This document shows positions 31,210 through 40,553 of a stretch of DNA of 42,778 nucleotides, piece by piece. Both the position numbers and the translations under genes were made by a program. The DNA is from Pseudomonadota bacterium (GTDB taxonomy: Bacteria; Desulfobacterota; Binatia; Bin18). The stretch is taken from NCBI GenBank assembly GCA_005804965.1, contig SYOC01000003.1, positions 1-42,778 on the forward strand, given 5' to 3'. The notes under the pieces were generated by a model, which saw only the letters and a list, made by a program, of their open reading frames with translations, was not told where the DNA came from and did not search any database. The first letter of the stretch is position 1. Each line of letters begins with the position of its first letter.

Positions 31210-32361
31210 GTGATTGCCTGTCAGCCATTTTCGATCTTTGCCTCTCGTCAATGTGTCCGGCGCGGCCTCGCCAGCCTCGCTGTGATGATGAGTTGCCTCT
31301 CGCTCACCGGATGCGATTCTGCCCACTCCGAGGCCGCCAAGTCCCAAGAAGCCATAACTTTGGCAGAACCGCCGCCGCTTGCTGTCCGCGCGGCTGTGCC
31401 AGTGCGTCGCACTGTCCAGCGCACGGCGCAAGGACAAGGCGCACTCTTTGCCAAGCAGAGCGTGATTCTTGCCAATAAGCTCGCTGGCTATGCGGACAAG
31501 GTGCTCGTCGATTTCGGCGATAAGGTGAAAGCCGGTCAGGTGCTGGCTGAGATGGAGCGCGAAGAGTTGGAACTACAAGTCGATGCTGCTGAGAGTGTGG
31601 TGAAGCAGGCGCAGGCGACCCACATTCGTGCTCAAGGTGAACACGAACGCGCCCAGCAATTGTTCGCCGAGCAGATTATTCCACCGCAACGACGCGATGC
31701 TGCCGAGGCCGATTACAAGGTGGCTGAGGCCGGAGTACGCTCCGCCGAGAAAAGCCTCGCTCTGATACAGAAGCGGCTGCGTGACACGCGCGTGGTGTCG
31801 CCGGTCGATGGGTTTATCCAGCAGCGTTTCGTCAATCCTGGCGAGCATCTCGCGGCCTCGTCCAAGCTTTTTGAAGTTGTGGTTGTGGACCCACTCAAAC
31901 TGCGCGTGCCGGTGCCGGAACGCTACGCCGCGCTGGCGAAGATCGGCTTGACTATGCACATCGAAGTCGATGCCTTACCTGGAGAAAAGTTTAACGGCAC
32001 CTTGACACGTATCTCTGCTGGCGTGGACCATGCCACCCGCAGTTTGCTGGTCGAAGCCGAGATTCCCAACCCTGAAGGCAAACTGCGTCCAGGCTATTTT
32101 GCCCACGTCACCGGCGTCATGGGTGAGGAGAGCGTGTTGTTCATTCCTCGCTCCGGGTTATACCGCTTCGCCGGTGTGGAGCGCATCTTCATAGTGAAAG
32201 ACAACATCGTGACTTCGCGTCAGGTCAAGTCGGGAATCGAAGAAGGTGACAGCGTCGAAATCGCGGAAGGGCTGGCCGAGAACGAGCAGATCGTCGTGTC
32301 TTCGGTAGATCGGCTCGCTGACGGTATGAAAGTGCAACTCCAGGGAGCGGAGGTCCAATGA
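31210..32361 (+). CDS. RND efflux periplasmic adaptor (membrane fusion lipoprotein)
   Basis: The 383-residue protein starts at GTG 31210, with AAGGAG at 31196-31201. A TTG start at 31171 is possible but has no SD. A lipoprotein signal ends in LSLTGC, so the mature protein is lipid-anchored at the Cys. Order of domains: beta-barrel/lipoyl half (VILANKLAGYADKVLVDFGDKVKAGQVLAEME), a helical hairpin (ELELQVDAAESVVKQAQATH), the second lipoyl half (VVSPVDGFIQQRFVNPGEHL) and a membrane-proximal domain. It links the RND pump to an outer-membrane channel, which is not encoded in this window. It overlaps the pump gene as ATGA. Confidence 0.92.
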   Translation: MIACQPFSIFASRQCVRRGLASLAVMMSCLSLTGCDSAHSEAAKSQEAITLAEPPPLAVRAAVPVRRTVQRTAQGQGALFAKQSVILANKLAGYADKVLVDFGDKVKAGQVLAEMEREELELQVDAAESVVKQAQATHIRAQGEHERAQQLFAEQIIPPQRRDAAEADYKVAEAGVRSAEKSLALIQKRLRDTRVVSPVDGFIQQRFVNPGEHLAASSKLFEVVVVDPLKLRVPVPERYAALAKIGLTMHIEVDALPGEKFNGTLTRISAGVDHATRSLLVEAEIPNPEGKLRPGYFAHVTGVMGEESVLFIPRSGLYRFAGVERIFIVKDNIVTSRQVKSGIEEGDSVEIAEGLAENEQIVVSSVDRLADGMKVQLQGAEVQ

Positions 32362-35300
32362 TTCTCGCTGATGTCTGTGTTCGTCGTCCGGTGTTCGCCA
32401 CCATGCTGGTGGGCAGTTTAGTCGTCGCCGGGTGGTTTTCTTATGAAAGCTTGACACTCGATCTGTTTCCCAAAGTGGAGATGCCGGTGGTGACAGTGAC
32501 CACCACGCTCCCCGGTGCCGGGCCGGAAGAGATGGAAGCCCAGGTCACCAAACCTATTGAAGAGGTCATCAATACCGTCAGCGGGATTGATGAGCTGCGC
32601 TCGGTGACGCGGGAAGGACTCTCGCAGATTGTCGTGCAGTTCCACTTGGAGAAAAACCTCGCCGTCGCTGCACAGGAGGTCCGCGACAAAGTCGGGTCGG
32701 TGCTGGCGAAGTTGCCAGATGACGCCGACCCGCCCATCGTCGAGAAGTTCGACGTGGACGCTACCCCGATCCTGACGCTGACGGTGTCCGGTTTTCAAGG
32801 CTTAAAAGAACTGACGGAGATTGCCGAAAAGAAGGTCAAAGAGCCGCTAGAGTCGATCTCCGGCGTAGGTGCAATTGCCATTATTGGCGGGCAAAAGCGT
32901 GAGATTCAGGTGTTGATCGACCCGGAACGGCTCAAAGCCTACAACCTGCCGATGCGCAAAGTGGCCGAAGCCCTGGCGAAGCAGAATGTCGAGTTTCCTG
33001 GCGGTCGCATGACCCAGGACACCGGTGAGACGGTTATCCGTACCCTCGGTCGCGTGCAGTCAGTGCGCGAGTTCGAGAGCATCGTCGTGACTTCGCATCG
33101 TGGAGCGCCGATCACACTGGCCGATATTGGCCGCGTGGAAGATGGCGTGGTCGAACCACGCACGATGTCGCGCTTTGATGGCAAGAACGCCGTGTCGTTG
33201 ATTTTGCGCAAGCAGTCGGGCACGAACACGGTCGAGACCGTGGATACAGTTCGCGAGCGTCTGATTGAGGTACGCAAGCTCCTTCCTGCTGGAGTTGAGG
33301 TCGAGATTACCCGCGACCAGTCGGACTTCATCCGCGAGTCGGTCAATGAAGTGCAGAAACATTTGTGGCTCGGAGCCTTGTTCGCTAGCATTATCGTGTT
33401 TTTCTTCCTCGGCAACTTGCGCTCGACGCTGATTGCCGCAGTATCGATTCCGGTGGCAATTATTTCCACCTACACCTTGCTGGCGGCGGCTGGCTATTCG
33501 CTTAATCGCATCACGCTGCTGGGCCTCACGCTCGCGGTCGGCATCGTCATTGATGATGCCATTGTCGTGCTGGAAAACATCTACCGCTACATCGAAGAAA
33601 AGGGCATGAACCCTTTCGATGCTGCACGTGCCGCGACAGCAGAGGTCGGGTTGGCCGTGAGCGCCACAACCTTGTCGCTCGTGGTCATCTTCGTTCCTGT
33701 CGGTTTTCTCAAAGGTACGGTAGGGATGTGGTTGAGCAGTTTCGGCTTCACCATGGCCTTTTCCATTCTGGTGTCCTTGCTCGTGGCGTTCACGCTGACA
33801 CCGATGCTCTGCTCGCGTTTCCTGCCTAAGAAGCTGGCTGGACATGCGCACTCGTCACGCGAGTCGTTTTTCTATCGTCTGGTGGATCGCGCTTATACTG
33901 CGATGTTGCTCTGGTCCATGCGGCACCGCTGGGTCATCGTGGGCATTGTCATCAGCCTCTTCCTGGCTACGCCATGGATCGGGAAACACGTGCGCACCAG
34001 TATGATGGCGCAGGATGATCGCGGTGAGTTCGAGATTAACATCAAGACACCACCAGGATATTCACTGGCACAGACCGATGCCGTGACTCAAGAGATCGAG
34101 CGCGAAATACGCCCGCTTCCTGGTGTCGCGCATCTCTTGTCCCTCGTAGGCTCCTCAGTCGGCGAAAGCGTCACGCGGGCTTCCATTGTCGTGAAGCTCG
34201 AAGAATACGAACACCGCACGATTTCACAACAGGAAGTCATGACCCTCGCACGTGAGAAAGTGAAAGCCTTCAAGCAACTGCGGGTCAGCGTCGATAACAT
34301 TTTGCCAGTCAGTGGTGGCGGCGTGCAAAACGTAGATATCTCCTACAACGTGCGTGGCCCTGACTTGCACGTTCTTCAGGGATTGACTGACAAGTTAAAA
34401 ACCGAGGTGCAACAAATCAAAGGTATCGTAGACATCGACTCGACGTTCGAAGGCGGCAACCCCGAGCTGCAAGTCCACCTTGATCGACGCAAGTCCTCCG
34501 ACCTCGGCATCGAAGCTGTCGATGTCGCCTCCACGTTACGGATCATGGTGGCAGGCGAGAAAATCACCACCTACCGCGAGGGCGAAGAGCTGTATGACGT
34601 GCGCTTGCGGCTGGTACCAGAGGCGCGCAATAAGACCGAAGTCATTCGTGGCGTCACCATTCCTTCAGAGACCGTCGGCCAAGTCCAGTTGGATAACGTC
34701 GTCAACCTCGTCCCCGGTACCGGACCGGTGCAGATTGACCGCCAAGAACGGCAGCGGCAGATCACCATGACCGGCAACCTGAAAGACAAAGGCATGGGCG
34801 ATGCCCTGGTTGAGATCGACGAGAAGGTGCAGAAGATCGGTCTGCCGCCGGGCTACACCACCGGCGTGACCGGTATGGGGAAGATGTTCGCCGAGATGAT
34901 GGATAGCTTCAAGCTCGCGTTCCTGCTGTCGATCATCGGCATGTACATGGTCTTGGCCGCACAATTCGAAAGCTTCCTGCATCCCATCACCATCATGCTG
35001 TCGTTGCCCCTGTCGGTGCCGTTTGCGCTCCTAGCTTTGTGGATGACAGACCAATATCTCGCCATCTTCAGTATTTTGGGCGTCATGCTCTTGTTTGGTA
35101 TCGTCAAAAAGAACTCCATTCTCCAAGTCGATCATACGATCAACCTGCGTGCCCAAGGCATTCCGCGCGACCAAGCCATCATCCAAGCCAACCGCGAACG
35201 GCTGCGGCCTATTTTAATGACGACGCTCGCCCTCGTGGCAGGGATGCTTCCCGTGCTCTTCGGTCAAGGGCCGGCAGCAGAAAGCCATCGTGGCATCGCG

Positions 35301-35504
35301 GTGGTCATCATCGGCGGCCAGAGCATGTGTCTGCTGCTGACTCTGCTGGTCACGCCAGTGGCCTACTCGTTGTTCGATGACCTGGAAACCCGCTTCACGC
35401 GTCTGCCAGCGGCAGCACGATGGATGGCCGAGAAGCTCAGGTTGCGCCGCCGGGTCATCGATACGCCACCCACCCGCATTCACGAAGAACCCGTGGGAGA
35501 TTAA
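32358..35504 (+). CDS. RND multidrug efflux permease, HAE-1 family
   Basis: The 1,048-residue protein has the standard HAE-1 layout: two repeats of one plus five-to-six helices flanking large periplasmic loops. The proton-relay aspartates are present in GIVIDDAIVVLENI of the first half. PGAGPEEMEAQVTKPIEE and GFTMAFSILVSLLVAFTLTPMLCSRF are family hallmarks. The second half has AAESHRGIAVVIIGGQ and the LLFGIVKKNSIL motif. It exports hydrophobic or amphiphilic compounds by proton antiport with the MFP above; the substrates are unknown. The length is typical. Confidence 0.95.
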   Translation: MILADVCVRRPVFATMLVGSLVVAGWFSYESLTLDLFPKVEMPVVTVTTTLPGAGPEEMEAQVTKPIEEVINTVSGIDELRSVTREGLSQIVVQFHLEKNLAVAAQEVRDKVGSVLAKLPDDADPPIVEKFDVDATPILTLTVSGFQGLKELTEIAEKKVKEPLESISGVGAIAIIGGQKREIQVLIDPERLKAYNLPMRKVAEALAKQNVEFPGGRMTQDTGETVIRTLGRVQSVREFESIVVTSHRGAPITLADIGRVEDGVVEPRTMSRFDGKNAVSLILRKQSGTNTVETVDTVRERLIEVRKLLPAGVEVEITRDQSDFIRESVNEVQKHLWLGALFASIIVFFFLGNLRSTLIAAVSIPVAIISTYTLLAAAGYSLNRITLLGLTLAVGIVIDDAIVVLENIYRYIEEKGMNPFDAARAATAEVGLAVSATTLSLVVIFVPVGFLKGTVGMWLSSFGFTMAFSILVSLLVAFTLTPMLCSRFLPKKLAGHAHSSRESFFYRLVDRAYTAMLLWSMRHRWVIVGIVISLFLATPWIGKHVRTSMMAQDDRGEFEINIKTPPGYSLAQTDAVTQEIEREIRPLPGVAHLLSLVGSSVGESVTRASIVVKLEEYEHRTISQQEVMTLAREKVKAFKQLRVSVDNILPVSGGGVQNVDISYNVRGPDLHVLQGLTDKLKTEVQQIKGIVDIDSTFEGGNPELQVHLDRRKSSDLGIEAVDVASTLRIMVAGEKITTYREGEELYDVRLRLVPEARNKTEVIRGVTIPSETVGQVQLDNVVNLVPGTGPVQIDRQERQRQITMTGNLKDKGMGDALVEIDEKVQKIGLPPGYTTGVTGMGKMFAEMMDSFKLAFLLSIIGMYMVLAAQFESFLHPITIMLSLPLSVPFALLALWMTDQYLAIFSILGVMLLFGIVKKNSILQVDHTINLRAQGIPRDQAIIQANRERLRPILMTTLALVAGMLPVLFGQGPAAESHRGIAVVIIGGQSMCLLLTLLVTPVAYSLFDDLETRFTRLPAAARWMAEKLRLRRRVIDTPPTRIHEEPVGD

Positions 35505-35532
35505 AACGCTCAGTTGAGGCAACCCCAGCTTC

Positions 35533-35605
35533 GTCATTCCCCCGAAAGGCAGGGGCGAGGTCACCTCGCCCCTACGGGCTGCGAAGCCGAAGGGCTGGAA
35601 TGACG
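35533..35605. repeat. dispersed palindromic intergenic repeat, copy E
   Basis: Starts GTCATTCCCCCGAAAGGC and ends GGGCTGGAATGACG, with core GCGAAGCCGAAGGGC. It lies between the RND gene and the cyclase gene; after it, 35606-35709 is pyrimidine-rich with no clear promoter. Confidence 0.75.
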
Positions 35606-35709
35606 ACGTTGCCTTTTGCCATTCCTCGTTCACCGTTTCGCCTTCAGCCTTTTTCTTGCTTTCCCTCTTCCCGCTTGCCCTCGCCCCCTGAGTCTGGTGT
35701 GTTCTGTGG

Positions 35710-38700
35710 ATGGAATTTTTCGAGGTACTTGCCCAGGTGCTCGCCTTAGTGGAACGCGAAGGCCGCGTTTCGTATCGTGCGCTCAAGCGACAATTCACCC
35801 TGGATGACGACTATATCGAAGATCTGAAAAGCGAAATTATTGACGCCAAGCGACTGGCCGCTGATGAAGATGGCAAAGTCTTGGTGTGGACAGGCGGGGA
35901 AGGAACCGGAGAATCGGAGAGTCAGAGAATCGGAGAACTAAAGGCCTCTCCCCAGCCCCTAACCCCTAAAACCCAATCCCCAGCCCCCTACCCGCCGCAA
36001 CATCTGGCGCAGCGCATCCTTGCCGAACATGCCGCTCAGGAAGCAGCACACGCCGCTGACGGCGAGCGCAAAACTATTACTGTGCTCTTCGCCGATATCA
36101 AAGGCTCGATGAGCCTCATCGAAGACCTTGATCCCGAAGATGCGAAAGCGCTTATCGACCCCACGCTACAATTCATGATGGACGCTGTGCAGCGCTACGA
36201 AGGCTTCGTCGCGCAATCGACTGGTGACGGCATTTTTGCTTTCTTTGGTGCGCCGCTCGCCGCTGAAGACCACCCCCAACGTGCGGTCTATGCCGCACTC
36301 CTTATGCAGCAAGAGAGTCAAAAGTTTGCCGAGCGTCTGCGCCGCGAGAAAGGCGTCAATTTACAAATCCGCATCGGACTGAATACCGGCGAGGCGGTAC
36401 TCCGCTCAGTGCATAAAGATCGCCACCGCGTTGAGTATGTGCCGGTCGGACACTCGGTCAGCCTCGCTGCACGTCTACAAACATTGGCAACCCCTGGAGC
36501 CATCGTCGCGAGCGACTCGACCTATAAACTCACCGAAGGCTATTTTGCGTTTAAGCCGCTCGGCGAAGCTCGGGTGAAAGGCGTCAGCGAACCGATTAAC
36601 GTGCATGAAGTCATTGGCGTAGGGCCGCTGCGCACGCGCTTGCAAATGTCGGCGCGGCGCGGGCTGCTGCGTTTCGTTGGTCGGCAACACGAAATGGACG
36701 TGCTACGCCGCGCACTCGAACAAGCGCGCACCGGGCACGGGCAGATCGTCGCCGTGATGGGTGAACCGGGGGTTGGCAAATCTCGCCTTTGTCACGAATT
36801 CAAACTGCTCTCGCAAGCCGCCTGCCTCGTGCTCGAAGCCTTCTCCGTCGCCCACGGCAAGAACTATCCGTACTTGCCGCTCGTTGACCTGCTCAAGAAC
36901 TATTTCCAGATCGCCCCGCCGGATGATGAACGCCGCCGTCGCGAGAAAGTGATGGGTCGGGTGCTGGCGTTGGATCGCGCATTGGAAAGCACGTTGCCGT
37001 CGTTGTTTTCCTTGCTCGGCATCGCCGAACCTTCGGCCACCTTGCAAGATGTCGATCCGCGAGTGAAACGCCAACGGATTTTTGAGGCAGTGAAGCAATT
37101 GCTCGTGCGCGAGAGCTTGAATCAGCCGCTCGTGCTGCTCTTCGAAGATCTACAATGGTTGGATGCAGAAACGCAGGACTTCCTCGTGTTCTTGAGCGAA
37201 AGCTTGGCGTCGGCACGGGTGCTGCTCCTGGTCAATTATCGACCTGAATATCAACACAGCTGGGGCAACCGCACCTACTACACGCAGATCCGTCTGGACC
37301 CGCTCAAACAAGAGGACGCTGAAGCTATTTTGACAACGCTGTTGGGCGAAGACCCGGCAGGAAGCGCACCCTCGCCCCTGCACTCTCTGAAACGCCTCAT
37401 CCTAGAAAAAACTGAAGGCAATCCCTTCTTCATCGAAGAGATCGTGCGTGCCTTGTTCGAGCAAGAGATTTTGGCCCGCGACCCGAACGGCGTATTCCTC
37501 GTCGGCGATGTCGCCAACATTCAGCTTCCCCCGACCGTACAGGGCGTACTGGCATCGCGGATTGATCGGCTCGACCCCGAGGCGAAGGACCTGTTACAGA
37601 TCTTGGCGGTCATCGGTAAAGAATTTCCCGCTAGTCTACTGCGCCACGTGGTAACGCTTCCCGAGACGCGCGTACAAGGGCTGCTCGCACGCCTCCAGAC
37701 CGAAGAGTTCATCTACGAGCAACCGGCTTTTCCCGAGGTGTCCTACACATTCAAACATGGCCTCACCCAAGAGGTGGCGTACCACTCGTTGCTGATGGAG
37801 CATCGTCGGACGCTGCACGAACAGGTGGCCCAGGGTATCGAACAGGTGTTCGCCGGGCGTTTGGAAGATCACTACAGCGAGCTCGCCCATCATTACAGCC
37901 AAAGCGGCAACAACGACAAAGCCATCGAACACTTGCAGCAAGCTGCGCGACAAGCGATCCGGCGCTCCGCCTATGCTGAAGCCATCCGGCAACTGACGAC
38001 CGCGTTGGAACTGCTCAACACTCTGCCAGCTTCACCGGCGCGGGATCAACGCGAACTGACGCTACAAATCGCGTTGGGCGTGCCGCTCATCATGACCAGA
38101 GGCTACGGCGTGCCAGAGGTCATGAACATCTACACTCGCGCCCGGGCACTCTACGAGCAACTTGACGGGACTCAGCAGTTACTGCCAGAACTCTTTTCTC
38201 TGTGGCGCTTCTATTTCGTGCGGGGCGCGTACCGTATCGCTCACGAGATGGCGGCACGCTTTCCCATCCTCATCGAAAACGAGCACGACCCGCTCAAATT
38301 GCTTCCTGGTCAACTCGCCATGGGCTCGACGTTTTTCCGCCTCGGAGAATTCGCCACAGCGCGCGAGCATCTCGAAGGAGGAATCCGTTCTTACGAGTTG
38401 CGTCCGGCGCATTTCAACGGCGTCGAGGTTGCTGCACTCTACGGTGCGGAGCCGGGAGTCATGACGCATGCCTATGCTGCGTGGGTGCTCGCACATCTCG
38501 GTCACGTGGATCAAGCGTTGCAGCGCAGTCATGAAGCCATCACCTTGGCACATGCCGCGTCGCATCCATTTAGCTTGGCGTATGCCATGCAGTTCGCAGC
38601 CACTGTCCATCGCCTGCGGCGCGAAGCTGCCGCTGCCCAAGAACGAGCGGAAGCCGTTATTGCTCTGGCGAACGAACAAGGCTTTCCGTACTGGACAGCC

Positions 38701-39279
38701 GGTGGGATTTTCGTGCGCGGATGGGCATTGGCCGAGCAAGGGCAACTCGCAGAAGGGAAGCGACAGATGTATCGCGGCATCGACGCGTGGCGGGCGATTG
38801 GCATTCAGACCTTCGGTCAGCCCTCGATTATGCTAGCGGAAGTCTGCGGAAAAATGGGTGCTACCGACGAAGGATTTCGTCTTCTCGAAGGGGCACTAGC
38901 CGAAGTCCGTCAAAGCGGCGAGCGCTGGTGGGAAGCGGAATTGCACCGCGTGCGCGGCGAGTTGTGGATCAACGCCGAACGCAACGGGTTGGACACAGAA
39001 TCACTCCCTGGGCCTATTCGTCATTCATCATTCATCGTTCATCATTCCCAAGAAGCCGAAGCCTGCTTTCGTGAAGCCATCGACCTCGCTCGCCAGCAAC
39101 ACACAAAATGGGCAGAGTTACGAGCGACCATTTCCCTGAGCCGTTTGCAGATGCAACAAGACAAGCGTGCGGAAGCACGCGCCTCACTGGCGGCAATCTA
39201 TAGCTGGTTTACCGAAGGGTCCGACACTGCTGATGTGCGAGAAGCCAAGCGGTTGTTGGAGGAGCTGGGGGAAACATAG
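35710..39279 (+). CDS. class III cyclase-domain / AAA ATPase / TPR signalling protein
   Basis: The 1,189-residue protein has four parts. Residues 1-60 are a small helical domain (RVSYRALKRQFTLDDDYIEDL). Residues 61-98 are low-complexity linker. Residues 120-302 are a class III nucleotide cyclase homology domain with metal aspartates D129 (LFADIKG) and D173 (STGDGIF). From 322 comes an AAA-like ATPase with Walker A GEPGVGKS (351-358) and Walker B LLFEDLQWLD. From roughly 700 onward are TPR repeats. In VGHSVSLAARL the usual transition-state Asn is Ser251, though Arg255 remains, so cyclase activity is doubtful. No SD precedes ATG 35710. If active, its product could act on the cNMP-domain MMPL protein. 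Confidence 0.88.
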   Translation: MEFFEVLAQVLALVEREGRVSYRALKRQFTLDDDYIEDLKSEIIDAKRLAADEDGKVLVWTGGEGTGESESQRIGELKASPQPLTPKTQSPAPYPPQHLAQRILAEHAAQEAAHAADGERKTITVLFADIKGSMSLIEDLDPEDAKALIDPTLQFMMDAVQRYEGFVAQSTGDGIFAFFGAPLAAEDHPQRAVYAALLMQQESQKFAERLRREKGVNLQIRIGLNTGEAVLRSVHKDRHRVEYVPVGHSVSLAARLQTLATPGAIVASDSTYKLTEGYFAFKPLGEARVKGVSEPINVHEVIGVGPLRTRLQMSARRGLLRFVGRQHEMDVLRRALEQARTGHGQIVAVMGEPGVGKSRLCHEFKLLSQAACLVLEAFSVAHGKNYPYLPLVDLLKNYFQIAPPDDERRRREKVMGRVLALDRALESTLPSLFSLLGIAEPSATLQDVDPRVKRQRIFEAVKQLLVRESLNQPLVLLFEDLQWLDAETQDFLVFLSESLASARVLLLVNYRPEYQHSWGNRTYYTQIRLDPLKQEDAEAILTTLLGEDPAGSAPSPLHSLKRLILEKTEGNPFFIEEIVRALFEQEILARDPNGVFLVGDVANIQLPPTVQGVLASRIDRLDPEAKDLLQILAVIGKEFPASLLRHVVTLPETRVQGLLARLQTEEFIYEQPAFPEVSYTFKHGLTQEVAYHSLLMEHRRTLHEQVAQGIEQVFAGRLEDHYSELAHHYSQSGNNDKAIEHLQQAARQAIRRSAYAEAIRQLTTALELLNTLPASPARDQRELTLQIALGVPLIMTRGYGVPEVMNIYTRARALYEQLDGTQQLLPELFSLWRFYFVRGAYRIAHEMAARFPILIENEHDPLKLLPGQLAMGSTFFRLGEFATAREHLEGGIRSYELRPAHFNGVEVAALYGAEPGVMTHAYAAWVLAHLGHVDQALQRSHEAITLAHAASHPFSLAYAMQFAATVHRLRREAAAAQERAEAVIALANEQGFPYWTAGGIFVRGWALAEQGQLAEGKRQMYRGIDAWRAIGIQTFGQPSIMLAEVCGKMGATDEGFRLLEGALAEVRQSGERWWEAELHRVRGELWINAERNGLDTESLPGPIRHSSFIVHHSQEAEACFREAIDLARQQHTKWAELRATISLSRLQMQQDKRAEARASLAAIYSWFTEGSDTADVREAKRLLEELGET
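35899..35995 (+). repeat. low-complexity linker insertion in the cyclase gene
   Basis: About 97 nt of the coding sequence shift to GGAGAATCGGAGAGTC-like then CCCCAGCCCCTAACCCC-like simple sequence, unlike the codon use on either side. It encodes the flexible linker (residues ~64-95) between the N-terminal and cyclase domains. It looks like non-coding simple repeat absorbed into frame. Confidence 0.6.
39018..39048 (+). repeat. TCATTCATC-type microsatellite in the TPR region
   Basis: A degenerate tandem array of TCATTC/TCATCG units lies in frame and encodes RHSSFIVHHS between two TPR helices. The length suits slipped-strand change in 3-nt-compatible steps. Confidence 0.65.
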
Positions 39280-39467
39280 CGGCATTGGGATTCGCCGCGT
39301 AAACCACGAGAATTCGTGCCGGAGAGGGTGACAGTTTTCAGCCGTACTTTGCGGACAAGCAGGTGTCTATTTGCGTTGAAATTGACAGGGGTCTGAGAAT
39401 GGAGGACTTGCCGGACAGACACCGAAATAGGAAGGGCAAAGGGAAATTCTCCCCAATCCAGGCGTTG

Positions 39468-40103
39468 TTAGGCAATATTATACTTGGCAATCTTACGCTC
39501 AACGGAAGAAATGACTTCGTATGCTATTTGTCGGACACTAAAAAGTTCTACCTCTACCAACGACTTTTCTTTGTTTCTATCTAAGAAAAACCAGCCAATG
39601 CTATTGTGCCGCGTAAGATTCGCATAAGCCTCATCTAAATCAGGATCAACATGAGCTCCACCATCCCAATTTGCCAATGCTAAAATAAGGTCACCTCTGT
39701 GAAATTTATTCTTCTTTAAATCGACGATTACGATCTTACTCCACCATTCTGGAAAAGGGACATACTGGTTAGGTCTTATAGGAGAGCCTTGATCAAGCGG
39801 GGCCCGGTAGGAAGCAGAACCATCACCAAGCCTGATCTCGACTAGCCCATGGTGGCTCATCAAATTTCTTAAATCGTAGTTAAGAGCTGTATCCAGAAAG
39901 CTAAAACCTTGCTTCCAACCTAATAAGCCAAGCAAAGACTGGGACTTTCGAGTGTCATGCAACAAGACCCGAATCGTGACGGCTAGTCGTTTTGCCTCGC
40001 TCGTATAACCGCTATCGAACGATGAGGCGGATGCCTTGAGGAATCTAAGGTTTTCGTGCAGATGGGTGATCAATTCTTGTTTTGATTGTCTGACCTTCAC
40101 CAT
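39468..40103 (-). CDS. AT-rich hypothetical protein, probably horizontally acquired
   Basis: The 211-residue protein is not one I recognise. The gene is clearly richer in A and T than everything around it. GAGG lies about 9 nt before ATG 40103. The N-terminal third is helical (SKQELITHLHENLRFLKASASSFD), followed by mixed alpha/beta with Trp-rich patches (FPEWWSKIVIVDLKKNKFHRGDLILALANWDGGAHVDPDLDEAYANL). There are no membrane or signal segments. It sits beside toxin-antitoxin genes in an accessory patch. Its stop lies within GCCTAAC, which resembles the start of an integron attC site, but no complete attC follows. Confidence 0.7.
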   Translation of the reverse strand: MVKVRQSKQELITHLHENLRFLKASASSFDSGYTSEAKRLAVTIRVLLHDTRKSQSLLGLLGWKQGFSFLDTALNYDLRNLMSHHGLVEIRLGDGSASYRAPLDQGSPIRPNQYVPFPEWWSKIVIVDLKKNKFHRGDLILALANWDGGAHVDPDLDEAYANLTRHNSIGWFFLDRNKEKSLVEVELFSVRQIAYEVISSVERKIAKYNIA

Positions 40104-40271
40104 ATCTTGACTACCTCACCAGTGGCACAATCTCTCTTCGATTAAGGGGAAAACAGGTCTCTCGCATTATATAACAGTCAACAAAAGAAGGTTGTGATGT
40201 CCAGAAAATTAACAAATTCCGGCCCCTTGCTCGTGCTCTGCTAAAAAGGCGCAACAGGCAATGGGGCGCAG

Positions 40272-40553
40272 TCAGACCAGTTCCAGACGCAGTTGGCGGC
40301 CCACCGCCGCCGCTGCTTTTTGCAAGGTACTGAGAGTGATGGCCTCATAGGCCGGGTCCAGTAGGCGATCCAGCGCAGCACGGCTGGTGGCCATCTTTCG
40401 TGCCATTGCGGCTTTGGTGAGGTGGCGCTCCTTCATGGCCTCTGCGACCTGTCGGGCCAAGACCCGCTTGATTGCGGCTGCCGTCACCTCTTCGTACATG
40501 CCTTCTTCATGGAGCCAGCTATCGAAGGATGATCCAATGTTTTTCTTTTTCAT
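40272..40553 (-). CDS. HigA-like XRE antitoxin
   Basis: The 93-residue protein has a Cro/C1-type helix-turn-helix (EAMKERHLTKAAMARKMATSRAALDRLLDPAYEAITLSTL spans residues ~38-77) preceded by a short toxin-neutralising arm. Its ATG overlaps the toxin stop as ATGA, giving toxin-first order typical of HigBA modules. It would neutralise the upstream toxin and repress the shared promoter at 40906-40934. Confidence 0.88.
   Translation of the reverse strand: MKKKNIGSSFDSWLHEEGMYEEVTAAAIKRVLARQVAEAMKERHLTKAAMARKMATSRAALDRLLDPAYEAITLSTLQKAAAAVGRQLRLELV

Noticed and set aside
39417-39475. Possible integron attC site at the end of the AT-rich gene (GCCTAAC at the stop, inverted GGTGTCT/AGACACC nearby).
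   Set aside because: No matching GTTRRRY right-hand site lies within the usual 60-140 bp on the same strand, and no integrase or neighbouring cassette is seen.
40104-40271. TATATAAT on the minus strand as a promoter for the AT-rich gene, and a terminator after the antitoxin.
   Set aside because: The -10 is good but no -35 is found; the GCGCC motifs near 40250 are direct rather than inverted, so no hairpin forms.
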